Source: Streptomyces sp. NBC_00370 (GTDB taxonomy: Bacteria > Actinomycetota > Actinomycetes > Streptomycetales > Streptomycetaceae). Taken from it: a stretch of DNA of 64,000 nucleotides. The stretch is from assembly GCF_036084755.1 (NCBI RefSeq), contig NZ_CP107968.1:7758001-7822000 (forward strand), in the 5' to 3' direction. This document shows positions 1-13,300 of the stretch, one piece after another. Every line of letters starts with the position of its first letter. The first letter of the stretch is position 1. Under the pieces are notes generated by a model. It made no database searches. It worked only from the letters and a program-made list of their open reading frames with translations, and had not been told where the DNA came from. A program made the translations under genes and the position numbers.

Positions 1-3000
1 GAGTTCGACCCGACGTTCTTCGGGATCTCGCCGCGCGAGGCGCTGGTGATGGACCCTCAGCAGCGGCTGCTGCTGGAGACCACCTGGGAGTCCTTCGAGC
101 GCGCGGGCATCAACCCCGCCGCCGTGCGCGGCAGTCTCACCGGCACCTTCATCGGATCCAGCTACCAGGACTACGGCATGGGCGCGGGCGACGGCGCCGA
201 GGGCCACATGGTCACCGGCAGCAGCCCGAGCGTGCTCTCCGGGCGGATCTCGTACGTGTTCGGGCTCGAAGGCCCCGCCGTCACCGTCGACACCGCCTGC
301 TCCTCCTCGCTGGTCGCCCTGCACCTGGCCTGCCAGTCCCTGCGCAACGGCGAGTCGACACTCGCCGTCGCAGGCGGCGCCACGGTCATGACCACACCCG
401 CCCCCTTCGTCGCGTTCAGCCGGCAGCGGGCCCTCGCCCAGGACGGCCGCTGCAAGGCCTTCTCCGACGACGCCGACGGCATGACGCTCGCCGAGGGCGT
501 CGGCATCCTGCTGGTCGAACGGCTCTCCGACGCCCGGCGCAACGGCCACCCCGTCCTCGCGGTCGTCCGCGGCTCGGCGATCAACCAGGACGGCGCGTCC
601 AACGGACTCACCGCGCCCAACGGCCCCTCGCAGCAACGGGTGATGCGGCAGGCCCTGGCCAACGCCCGGCTGAATCCCGGGGACATCGACGCCCTGGAGG
701 CGCACGGTACGGGGACGCCGCTCGGCGACCCGATCGAGGCGCAGGCGCTGTTCGCCACGTACGGCAAGGACCGCGACCCGGAGCGCGCGCTGCTGCTCGG
801 CTCGGTCAAGTCCAACATCGGGCACACCCAGTCCGCAGCGGGCGTCGCCGGTGTCATCAAGATGGTGATGGCGTTGCGGAACGGGGTGTTGCCCCGGACG
901 TTGCACGCGGAGTTGCCTTCGTCGCATGTGGATTGGTCGTCGGGTGCGGTGCGTTTGTTGTCGGAGGCGGTGGAGTGGCCCGAGACGGGTCGGCCGCGCC
1001 GTGCGGCGGTGTCGTCGTTCGGCATCAGCGGCACCAACGCCCACACACTGCTGGAGCAGGCCCCGGCCGAGGACGTGACCGAGCCGCCCGAGCCCACGGA
1101 CGAGCCCGTGCCGGTCGCCGGCGGTGTGGTGCCGTGGCTGCTGACGGGGCGTACCGCCTCCGCCGTACGCGAGCAGGCCGGACGGCTGCTGTCGTACGTG
1201 GAGAGCCCCGGAGCCGCCGCCAGCCCGCTCGACGTGGGCTACTCGCTCGTCGCATCCCGCTCCGTCTTCGAGCACCGGGCCGTGGTGGTCCCCGCCGAGG
1301 ACGCGGACCCGCTGGACGCCCTGCGCGCCGTCGAGAACGACGGACCGTCGTCCGTGGTGGCCCGAGGTGTGGCCGATGTGGAGGGGAAGACGGTGTTCGT
1401 CTTCCCGGGGCAGGGGTCGCAGTGGGTGGGGATGGGGGCTCGCCTGCTGGACGAGTCGCCGGTGTTCGCGGAGCGGATTGCTGAATGTGCGGCCGCGTTG
1501 GCGGAGTTCACCGATTGGTCGTTGGTGGATGTGTTGCGTGGTGGGGTGGGTGCGCCGTCGTTGGAGCGGGTGGATGTGGTGCAGCCTGCCTCCTTCTCGG
1601 TGATGGTGTCGCTGGCCGCGCTGTGGCGCTCGCACGGAGTAGAGCCCGCGGCCGTCGTCGGCCACTCGCAGGGCGAGATCGCGGCTGCCGTCGTCTCCGG
1701 GGCGCTGTCCCTCCAGGACGGTGCGCGGGTGGTGGCACTGCGCAGCCAGGCGATCGGTCGGCGGCTGGCTGGGCGTGGCGGGATGATGTCCGTCGCGTTG
1801 CCGGTGGCGGAGGTGGAGGGTCGGCTGGAGTCGTGGTCGGGTCGGGTGTCGGTGGCTGCGGTGAACGGGCCGCGTTCGGTGGTGGTTTCGGGTGAGCCCG
1901 AGGCTTTGGACGGGCTGTCGGTCGAGTTGACGGGCGAAGAGGTCCGGGTGCGTCGGGTGGCGGTGGATTACGCGTCGCATTCGGCGCAGGTGGAGGATCT
2001 GCGTGACGAACTCCTGGACGTGCTGGGTCCGGTGCGGCCGCGTGTTTCGGAGGTGCCGTTCTTCTCCACGGTGACCGGCGAGTGGCTGGATACGGAGGAG
2101 ATGGACGCCGGGTACTGGTTCCGCAACTTGCGGCAGCGGGTCAGGTTCGCCGACTCCGTGCGTGACCTGCTGGACGGGGGACATCGTGCCTTTGTCGAGG
2201 TGAGTTCGCATCCGGTGCTGACGATGTCGGTGCAGGACATGATTGATGATTCCGGTGAGCCTGCTGTGGCGACGGGGACGTTGCGTCGTGACACGGGTGG
2301 TGTGTCGAGGTTCCTGTTGTCGGCTGCCGAGGTGTTCGTGCGGGGTGTCGATGTCGACTGGGCGGGTGTGTTCGCCGGTACCGGCGCCCGGCGCGTGGAC
2401 CTGCCGACCTACGCCTTCCAGCACGAACACCTGTGGGCCGTACCGCCGGTGCCGGAGAACGTCGGCGCCACCGACCCGGCCGACGCGGAGTTCTGGGCGG
2501 CGGTGGAGCAGGAGGATCTGTCCGCGCTGTCCTCGACGCTGCGTACGGACGAGGATTCGGTGGCCGCCGTGCTGCCGGCGCTGTCGTCCTGGCGCAGGTC
2601 GCGTCACGACCGCTCGACCGTCGACTCCTGGCGCTACCGGGCCTCGTGGTCCCCGGTGAGTACCGTCCCGTCGAAATCCCTCTCGGGCGTTTGGCTTCTG
2701 GTGTCCGCCGAGGGCATCGACGACGAAGGTGTCGTCGGCGCGTTGGCCGGATCGGGCGCAGACGTACGGCGGTTGGTGCTGGACGAGTCCTGTGTCGACC
2801 GTGCGGTGCTGGCGGAGCGGCTGGCTGAGACCGGCGCGGAGACCGGGGCGGAGACCGACGAGATCGCCGGGATCGTGTCCGTACTCGCCGCCGCCGAGCA
2901 GCCGGAGGAGCGTTACCCGGGTCTGTCGCTCGGTCTGGCCCTCACCGTCTCGCTGGTCCAGGCCCTGGGCGACACGGAGACCGGGGCGCCGTTGTGGTTC

Positions 3001-4365
3001 CTGACCGAAGGCGCCGTCTCCACGGGCCGTTCGGACGAGGTGACGTCTCCCGTACAGGCGCAGGTGGCCGGTGTGGGGTGGACGACGGCGCTGGAGCATC
3101 CGCAGCGCTGGGGCGGTGTGATCGATCTGCCGCCGGTCCTCGACCAGCGGGCCGCCTCGCGGCTCGTCTCCGCCCTCGCGGGCGCACTGGGCGAGGAGGA
3201 CCAACTCGCCATCCGCGCCTCCGGTGTCTTCACGCGCCGTATCGTCCGCGCCGCGGCCGGCCGGCAGGGACCCTCGCGTGACTGGAAGCCGCGCGGCACC
3301 ACCCTGATCACCGGCGGCTCGGGCACCCTCGCCCCGCATCTCGCCCGCTGGCTGGCCGGACAGGGCGCCGAGCATCTGGTGCTGACCAGCCGTCGCGGCG
3401 CCGAGGCGCCGGGCTCCGCCGAACTCGTCGCCGAACTGGCCGAGTTGGGTACGGAAGCGGCCGTCGTCGGCTGCGACGTGACCGACCGGGACGCGGTCGC
3501 CGCGCTGTTGGCGGAGCTGAAGGCCGACGGACGCACCGTACGTACCGTCGTGCACACCGCCGCGCTCATCGAGCTGCACTCGCTCGCCGAGACCAGCATG
3601 GAGTCCTTCTCCGACGTCATGCACGCGAAGGTCGTCGGCGCGCAGGTCCTGGACGAACTGCTCGACGACGACCTGGACGACTTCGTCCTCTACTCGTCCA
3701 CGGCCGGCATGTGGGCCAGCGGCGCGCACGCCGCGTACGTGGCGGGCAACGCCTACCTGGCCGCTCTCGCCGCCCACCGCCGCGCCCGCGGGCTGCGTGC
3801 GATGTCGCTCTCCTGGGGCATCTGGTCCGACGACCTCAAGATCGGCCGGGTCGACCCGGGACAGATCCGCCGCAGCGGCCTGGAGTTCATGGACCCGCAG
3901 CTGGCGCTGAGCGGTCTGAAGCGGGCCCTGGACGACGACGAGACCGTGATCGCGGTCGCCGACGTCGACTGGGACACGTACTACCCGGTCTTCACTTCGA
4001 GCCGCCCCACGACCCTGTTCTCCGACGTGCCCGAGGTGCGCAAGCTCACCGAGGCCGCCGACGAGGCCACCGGTACCGTCGTGGAGGGCGAGTTCGTGGC
4101 GCGGCTGCGCGCGCTGTCCGTCGCCGAGCAGGAGCGGCTGCTGCTCGAAGTGGTCCGCGCCGAGGCCATGTCCGTGCTGGGCCTCACCTCCGCCGACGCG
4201 CTGCCCGACGGGCGCGCCTTCCGTGACGTCGGCTTCGACTCGCTGACCGCCGTCGGGCTGCGGAACCGTCTCGCGTCCGTCACCGGTCTCACGCTGCCGA
4301 CGACGATGGTCTTCGACTATCCGAGCCCCGCGGCGCTGGCCGGTTTCCTGCGGTCGGAGCTGGCC
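1..4365 (+). other. PKS module 11: KS(partial)-AT(methylmalonyl)-KR-ACP
   Basis: KS Cys codon at 298 (TVDTACSSS) and His at 703 (EAHGTGT). AT from about 1390, with Ser at 1666 in GHSQGE and the YASH motif at 1969-1980, both typical of methylmalonyl-CoA. A dimerization element (AEFWAAVEQEDLSALSSTL) precedes the KR. The KR has an intact NADPH motif near 3298 and Tyr at 3736 in AAYVAGN; the Trp in TAGMW and the lack of an LDD motif indicate A-type stereochemistry. ACP Ser at 4240. By the nystatin model this module adds C15-C16 with the C16 methyl and reduces C17. Confidence 0.9.
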
Positions 4366-7300
4366 GGGGCGCAGAGCGCGGCCGGTGCCACCGCGGTCGT
4401 CGCCCCGTCGGCCCCTGTCGACGACGACCCGATCGCCATCATCGGTATGAGCTGCCGCTACCCCGGCGGGGTCACCTCGTCGGAGGAGCTGTGGAAGCTC
4501 GTCCTGAACGGCGCGGACGCCATCTCCGGCTTCCCCGCCGACCGGGGCTGGGACGCCGAAGGACTGTACGACCCCGACCCCGACCGGTCGGGCAGGACGT
4601 ACTCGGTGCAGGGCGGCTTCCTGCAGGACGTCGCCGACTTCGACCCGGGATTCTTCGGTATCTCGCCGCGTGAAGCGGTGGCCATGGACCCGCAGCAGCG
4701 GCTGCTGCTGGAGACGTCCTGGGAAGCCTTCGAGCACGCCGGGATCGACCCGGTCTCCCAGCGCTCCAGTCTCACCGGGACCTTCATCGGTGCCAGCTAC
4801 CAGGACTACACCTCCGGGGTGGCCAACGCGGCCGAGGGCTCCGAAGGCCACATGATCACCGGCACGCTCTCCAGCATCCTCTCCGGGCGGGTCTCCTACC
4901 TCTTCGGCTTCGAGGGCCCCGCCGTCACCCTCGACACCGCCTGCTCGTCCTCGCTCGTCGCACTCCATCTGGCCTGCCAGTCGCTGCGCAACGGCGAGAG
5001 CACCCTCGCGCTCGCCGGCGGCGTCAGCATCATGTCCACCCCCAGCGCCTTCGTCGGCTTCAGCCGGCAGCGGGCGCTCGCGGTCGACGGCCGCTGCAAG
5101 GCGTACGCCGAGGCCGCCGACGGCATGACGCTCGCCGAGGGCGTCGGCCTCGTCCTGCTGGAGCGCCTGTCCGACGCCCGGCGCAACGGCCACCAGGTGC
5201 TGGCGGTGGTGCGCGGCTCCGCCGTCAACCAGGACGGCGCCTCCAACGGGCTGACCGCGCCCAACGGCCCCTCGCAGCAGCGGGTGATCCGGCAGGCCCT
5301 CGCCAACGCGGGGGTGGAGGCCGGGGAGGTCGACGTCATCGAGGGCCACGGCACCGGTACGGCGCTGGGCGACCCGATCGAGGCGCAGGCCCTGCTGACC
5401 ACGTACGGCCAGGACCGTGACCCGGAGCGGCCGTTGCTGCTCGGCTCGGTGAAGACCAACATCGGCCACACGCAGATGGCCTCCGGTGTCGCCAGCGTGA
5501 TCAAGATGGTCCAGGCGCTCCAGCACGGCATCGTGCCGAAGACCCTGCACATCGACGCGCCGTCCTCGCACGTGGACTGGTCGTCCGGCGCCATCGACCT
5601 GCTGACCGAGCAGACCGACTGGCCCGAGACCGGCCGGCCCCGGCGCGGCGCCGTCTCGTCCTTCGGGCTGAGCGGCACCAACGTGCACACCATCCTGGAG
5701 CAGGCGCCCCCGGAGGAGCCGGCCGAGCAGGCCGCGCCCGACCGCGAACCCCGGCCCGGCGTCGTGCCGCTGCTGGTCTCCGCCCGGAGCGAGGCGGCGC
5801 TGCGCGCCCAGGCGGGCCGGCTGCTCTCCCTGGTGGAGGAGCGGCCCGAAGCACACCTCACCGACCTCGCCTTCTCGCTGGCCACCTCGCGGTCGAGCCT
5901 GGACCGCAGGGCCGCCGTCGTGGCGGAGGAGCGCGACGAACTGCTGCGCGGGCTGCTGGCCCTGCGCGACGGACTGCCGGGCCCCGGCGTGGTCCAGGGC
6001 GGCACGGGACGCGGCCGTACCGCGTTCCTGTTCAGCGGCCAGGGCAGCCAGCGCCCCGGCATGGGACGGGAGTTGTACGAGCGGTTCCCCGCGTTCGCGG
6101 ACGCTTTCGACGCCGTACTGGCCCGGATCGACGGTGAGTTGGACCGGCCGCTGCGCGACATCATGTTCAGCGAGCCGCAGTCGCCCGAGGCCGCGCTCCT
6201 CGACAGGACCGAGTACGCGCAGCCCGCGCTGTTCGCCGTCGAGGTCGCGCTGTTCCGGCTGGCCGAGTCGTGGGGTGTGACCCCCGACTATCTGGCCGGG
6301 CACTCCGTCGGTGAACTGGCGGCGGCGCATGTCGCGGGGGTGCTCTCCCTGGCGGACGCGTGCGCCCTGGTCGCCGCGCGCGGCCGGCTGATGCAGGCAC
6401 TGCCCGAGGGCGGCGCGATGATCTCGCTCCAGGCCGCCGAGGACGAGGTCCTTCCGCTGCTGGCCGGTGTCGAGGACCAGGTGTCGATCGCCGCCGTCAA
6501 CGGCCCGGCGTCGGTGGTCGTCGCGGGAGCCGAGGACGCCGTCGTCGAACTCGCCGCGCGTATCGCCGCCGAGGGGCGCAAGACCAAGCGGCTGCGGGTG
6601 AGCCATGCCTTCCACTCGCCGCTCATGGACGCCATGCTCGACGACTTCGGCCGGATCGCGAGCGGCGTCACGTACCACGCTCCGGCCATTCCCTTCGTCT
6701 CCGACGTGACCGGCGAACTCGCCACCGACGAGCAGGTGTGCTCGGCGGAGTACTGGGTCAGGCACGTCCGCAGCGCGGTCCGCTTCGCCGACGGCGTGAG
6801 CTGGCTCTCCGAGCGCGCCGGTGTGCGTACGTTCCTGGAACTCGGCCCCGACGCGGTGCTCTGCGGCATGGCCCGCGAGAGCCTGCCCGACGCGGCGCGC
6901 ACCGCGCTCCTTCCGCTGCTGCGCGGCGACCGGCCCGAAGTACGGTCCGTGGTAACCGCGTTGACCGGTGCGCACGCGCACGGTGTCGACGTCGACTGGT
7001 CCGCCTTCTTCGCGGACACCGGGGCACGCCGGGTCGAGCTGCCGACCTACGCCTTCCAGCGCGAGCGGTACTGGCCCGAGGCCGCTGTCGAAACGGCAGG
7101 ACCGCCGACGGCGCAGAACACACTGGACGCCGAGTTCTGGTCGGCGGTGGAGCGGGACGACGTGACGTCGCTCGCCGCCTCGCTCGGCCTGGACGACGAC
7201 ACGGTCACCGCGATGGTGCCGGCCCTCACCGCCTGGCGGCGCCGGCGCGGCGAGGAGTCGGCCGCCGACGCCTGGCGCTACCGCGTCACCTGGAAGCCGC

Positions 7301-10300
7301 AGAGCGCCGCAGCCGCGCCGGCCGCCCTCTCCGGGCGCTGGCTCGTCCTGACCCCCGCCCGGCTAGAGGACGCCGACTGGTCCGCCGATGTCGTCCGCGC
7401 GCTCGGGACGGACACCGTCACGGTCGAGGTCGCCGAGACCGACCGCGCCGCGCTCGCCGCGCGACTGACCCGGACCGGCGAGGAGGAGGGCGACTTCGCG
7501 GGCGTCCTGTCCCTGCTCGCCCTCGCCGACTGCGAACGCGCCGCGCACACCGGCGTACCCGTGGCCCTGACCCTGACGACCGCCGCCGTGCAGGCGCTCG
7601 GCGACGCGGGGATCGAAGCGCCGCTGTGGAACGTCACCCGGGGCGCCGTCTCCGTCGGCCGCTCCGAACACGCCGTCAGCCTCGACCAGGCCGCCGTCTG
7701 GGGCCTCGGCCGTGTCGTCGCACTCGAACACCCCGACCGCTGGGGCGGCTGCGTCGACCTGCCCGAACAGCTCGACTCGCACGCCGCACGCCGGCTGCGC
7801 GGCGTCCTGGCCGGCACGACGGACGAGAGCGAGGCCGCCGTACGCGCCTCCGGCGTGTTCGTACGCCGCCTCGCCCACAGCCCGGCGGGACCCGCAGCCG
7901 ACGGCCGCCGGCTCGACACGTCCGGCACCGTACTGATCACCGGCGGCACCGGCGGCCTCGGCGGGCACCTCGCCCGCGGGCTCGCCAGGGCCGGCGCCTG
8001 CCATCTGCTGCTCACCAGCCGGCGCGGCGCGGAGGCGCCCGGCGCCGCCGAACTGCGCGCCGAACTGGAGGAGCTGGGTGCCCGGGTCACCATCGCGGGC
8101 TGCGACGCCGCCGACCACGACGCCCTGGCGGATCTGCTCGCCACCGTTCCCGACGACGCGCCGCTCACCGCGGTGTTCCACACGGCCGGAGTCGTCGCCG
8201 ACAGCGTCGTGGACGCACTGACAGCGGACAACCTCACCCCGGTACTGCGCTCCAAGGTCGTCTCCGCACTCAACCTGCACCAGCTCACCGCCGACCTCGA
8301 CCTGTCGGCGTTCGTCCTCTTCTCCTCCACAGCGGGCGTCTTCGGCGCCGCCGGGCAGGGCAACTACGCCGCCGCCAACGCCTATCTCGACACGCTCGCC
8401 GAATACCGGCGCGCCCACGGTCTGACGGCGCTGTCCGTCGCCTGGGGCCCCTGGGCCGGCTCCGGCATGGTCGCCGACGCCGCCGAGATCGAGAGCCGGG
8501 TGCGGCGCGGCGGATTCGAGCCGCTGGCACCGGAGCCCGCCGTGCGCGCCCTGTTCCAGGCCGTCGAACACGACGACACGGCCGTCGCGATAGCCGACAT
8601 CGACTGGAGCCGCTTCCGTACCGCCTTCGCCGCCACCCGCCCGCTGCCGTTCGTCGCCGACCTGCCCGAGATCCGGCAGGCAGCCGTCGCCGCCGCGGGG
8701 ACCGCGTCCGGCGAACCCGAGCTGCGCCGGCGGCTCGCGGAACTCCCCGAGGCCGAACGCGGCCGTCACATGCTCGATCTGCTGCGCGCCCAGGTCGCCG
8801 CCGTCCTGGGGCACTCCGACGCGAGGAACATCGAGGACGACCGCGCCTTCCGCGACCTCGGCTTCGACTCGCTGACCACCCTCGAACTGCGCAACAGCCT
8901 CTCCGCCGTCACCGGGCTCACCCTGCCCGCCTCGCTCGTCTACGACCTGCCCACGCCGAACGAGATGGCGGAGTTCCTGCTCGCCGAACTGCTCGGCTCG
9001 CTGCCCGAGACCCCGGCGCTCCCGGCGGCCACCCGGCCTGCCGTGGACGACGACCCGATCGCGGTCGTCGGCATCAGCTGCCGCTTCCCCGGCGGGGTCT
9101 CCTCGCCCGAGGAGCTGTGGCGGCTCCTCCAGGACGGCGGCGACGGCATCTCCCCGTTCCCCGCCGACCGGGGCTGGGACATCGACGCCCTCGGCGCCGG
9201 CGCTTCCGACACCCTCGAAGGCGGATTCCTCACCGGCGTGGCCGACTTCGACGCCCGCTTCTTCGGCATCTCGCCCCGCGAGGCCCTGGCGATGGACCCG
9301 CAGCAGCGGCTGCTGCTCGAAGCCACCTGGGAGGCGCTGGAGCGGGCCGGTATCGACCCCTCGGCGCTGCGCGGCTCCACCACCGGCGTCTTCGTCGGCA
9401 CCAACGGACAGGACTACCCGACCCTGCTGCGCAGGTCGGCGTCGGACGTGCAGGGCTACGTGGCCACCGGCAACACCGCCAGCGTCATGTCGGGCCGGCT
9501 CTCCTACGCGCTCGGCCTCGAAGGCCCTGCCGTCACCGTCGACACCGCCTGCTCGTCCTCGCTGGTCGCCATGCACTGGGCGGGCAAGGCACTCAGCTCG
9601 GGGGAGTGCTCGCTGGTGATCGCGGGCGGCGTCTCGGTGATGTCGAGCCCCGACTCCTTCGTCGAGTTCAGCCGCCAGGGCGGCCTCGCCCCCGACGGCC
9701 GGTGCAAGGCGTTCTCCGACAGCGCCGACGGCACCGCCTGGTCCGAGGGCGTCGGCATTCTCGTCCTGGAGAGGCTTTCCGACGCCGTACGCAACGGGCA
9801 CGAGGTGCGCGGCGTCATCCGTGGCACCGCCGTCAACCAGGACGGCGCGTCCAACGGACTCACCGCCCCCAACGGCCCCTCGCAGCAGCGCGTCATCCGG
9901 CAGGCGCTCGCCGACGCCGGACTCGCCACCACCGACATCGACGCCGTCGAGGCGCACGGCACCGGTACCACCCTCGGCGACCCGATCGAGGCACAGGCGC
10001 TGCTGGCCACGTACGGACAGGGCCGTGAACACCCGCTGCTGCTCGGCACGGTCAAGTCCAACATCGGCCACACCCAGGCCGCGGCCGGTGTCGCCGGGGT
10101 GATCAAGATGCTGATGGCCATGCGGCACGGCACCCTGCCGAAGACACTGCACGCCGACACCCCCTCGGGGCACGTCGACTGGTCGGCGGGGGCCGTCTCG
10201 CTGCTGCGTGAGCCCGCGGACTGGCCGGAGACCGGCCGGCCGCGCAGGGCCGGTGTCTCGGCCTTCGGCGTCAGCGGTACGAACGCGCACGTCATCGTGG

Positions 10301-13300
10301 AGCAGGCACCAGCCGTCGAACAGCCCGCCGCGGAGCCGGAGACGGCGGCCCCCGCCGTCGCGCCGACACTCGTGCCGTGGATCGTCTCCGGCAGGACCCG
10401 CGACGCGCTCCAGGCCCAGATCGACCGGCTCACCGCCTACGCGGCCCCGCACAGCGGGCTCTCCGCCCTGGATGTCGGCCACTCGCTCGCCTCGGACCGT
10501 ACGCTCTTCCCGCACCGTGCCGTACTGCTCGCGGGACCGGACGGCGTACGGGAGGCCGCACGCGGCGCCGCGAGCCGCGCCCCCGGCAGGACCGCGTTCC
10601 TCTTCTCCGGCCAGGGCAGCCAACGGGCCGCCATGGGACGGGAGTTGTACGAGCGGTTCCCCGTCTTCGCCGAGGCCCTCGACGCGGTGCTCGCCCATCT
10701 CGACACGGAGCTGAAGTCCCCGCTGCGTGAGGTGCTGTTCGCCGAACCGGGTACCTTCGAGGCGGAGTTGCTGGACGAGACAGGCTGGACCCAGCCGGCC
10801 CTCTTCGCCGTCGAGGTCGCGCTGTTCCGGCTGCTGGAGTCGTGGGGCATGACCCCGGACTTCGTGGCAGGACACTCGATCGGTGAGATCGCCGCAGCGC
10901 ACGCTGCGGGCGTCTTCACCCTGGCCGACGCCTGCCGGCTGGTCGCCGCGCGCGCCTCGCTGATGCAGGCGCTTCCCCAGGGCGGCGCGATGGTCGCTGT
11001 GCAGGCCACCGAGGACGAGATCACCCCGCTGCTCGGCGACGACGTCTCGATCGCCGCGGTCAACGGGCCGCAGGCGCTCGTCGTGGCCGGCACGGAGGAG
11101 GCCGTCCAGGTGATCGCCGACCTGATCGCAGCCGACGGCCGCCGCACCCGGCGGCTGCGCGTCTCGCACGCCTTCCACTCGCCGCTGATGGACCCGATGC
11201 TCGCCGACTTCGCCCGCGTCACCGAGAGCCTGGCGTTCGACGAGCCCCGTATCCCCGTCGTGTCGAACCTGACCGGCCGGCTCGCCACGGCGCGGGAACT
11301 GGCCTCGCCCGCCTACTGGGTACGGCACGTGCGGGAGGCCGTCCGGTTCGCCGACGGTGTCCGCACCCTGCGGGACGCCGGGGTCTCCACCTTCGTGGAA
11401 CTCGGCCCCGACGGTGTGCTGTCGGCCATGGCCCAGCAGAGCCTGGAGGGCGTCGAACCCGCCCCGGCCGTGGTGCCGCTGCTCCGCAAGGACCAGGGCG
11501 AGGAAGCGGCCGTGACCGCCGCGCTGGCCACCCTGCACACGCACGGCGCAGGACCGCGCTGGTCCGCGTACTTCGCCGGTACCGGAGCGTCCCGCGTCGA
11601 ACTGCCCACGTACGCCTTCCAGCGCGAGAGGTACTGGCCCGAGCCCGCGGTCGTGGCCGCCCTCGGCGGGCCTGACCCGGTCGACGCCGAGTTCTGGTCG
11701 GCCGTGGAGCGCGCGGACCTGGAGTCGCTGGCCGCCTCGCTCGATCTGGACGGCGACACCGTCACCGCCATGGTGCCCGCGCTGTCCGCGTGGCGCCGCC
11801 GCCGCGGCGAGCAGTCGGCGGGGGAGAACTGGCGCTACCGCGAGACCTGGACACCGCTCACCGCACTCCCCGCGAACGCGCCCGCCACGGCAGCGCCGTC
11901 CGGCGACTGGCTCGTCATCGTGCCGGCCTTCGACGCCGACGACACCTGGACCTCCGCCGCCGTCACCGCACTCGGCGCGGGAGCGGTACGGGTGGAGGCC
12001 GACCCGTACGACCACGCGGGGCTGGCCCAGCTGCTGACGACGGCGCGCGGCGAAGGGACCGGTTACGCCGGTGTCGTGTCGCTGCTCGCCACCGCCGCCC
12101 CGGACACGGCGGGCGCCGGGGCGCACCTGCCGCCGGACCTCGCCTGGCCGACCGCACTGCTGCGGGCGCTCGACGGGGCGGGCATCGACGCACCGCTGTG
12201 GTGCGTCACCCGCGGCGCCGTCTCCACCGCCGCTTCCGACCCCCTGCTGAACGCGGGACAGGCCACCGTATGGGGCCAGGGCCGGGTCACGGCACTGGAG
12301 CACCCCGACCGCTGGGGCGGCCTGGTCGACCTGCCGGAAACCGTCGACGACGGGGCGGCCGCGGCCTTCGCCGCCGCCCTGACCGGCCAGGACGGCGAGG
12401 ACCAGATCGCGGTCCGCGCCACCGGCGCCCTCGGGCGCCGGCTGAGCCGTACGGCACCGGACCCGGCGGGCGGCTCGTGGCAGCCCACCGGCACGGTCCT
12501 GGTCACCGGAGGTACGGGCACGACGGGCGGCCTGGTCGCCCGCTGGCTGGCCCGCGAGGGCGCCCAGCACCTCGTACTGACCACCCGCGACGAGCCGGAG
12601 CCGGCGGACGCCGCCGCGCTCGAAGCCGAACTGACCGCGTTCGGCGCCACCGTCACCGCGGCCGTCTGCGAGGTGTCCGACCGCGAAGCGCTCACCGCGC
12701 TGCTGGCGGCGATACCCGACGACAGGCCGCTGACCGCCGTCGTCCACGCCGAAGAGGCCGCCGACGACACCACAGAGCCCGGCTCCGGACCAGCTGCACT
12801 CTCCGCGGCGCTGGCCGGAGTCGTCCAACTCGACGCCGTGCTCGGCGACCGGCCCCTGGACGCGTTCGTCCTGTTCGGCTCCGTCGCCGGAGTCTGGGGC
12901 GTCCGCAGCCAGGAGACACCGGCCGCGCTCGGCGCTTACGCGGACGCCGTCGCCCGGCAGCGCCGCGACCGGGGCGCCACCGCCCTGTCCGTCGCCTGGG
13001 GCGCCTGGACGGACACCGTGGACCGGGCGACCGCCGCGCACCTGCGGCTGAACGGACTGCCCGTCATGGCCGCCGACGCCGCGCTGGCCGCCCTCGGCCG
13101 TACCGTCGCCGACGGCGAGAGCGCCGTGACCGTCGCCGACGTGGACTGGGCGACCTTCGCCCCCGCCTTCACCGCGAGCCGCCGCAGCACCCTGCTGGCG
13201 GACATCCCGGAGGCCCGCGCCGCGCTCACGGCGGCCGAACACGACCGCAGGGACGAGGAGTCCGCCGCCGGGAGCTACCGGCAGGAACTGCTGGCACTGC

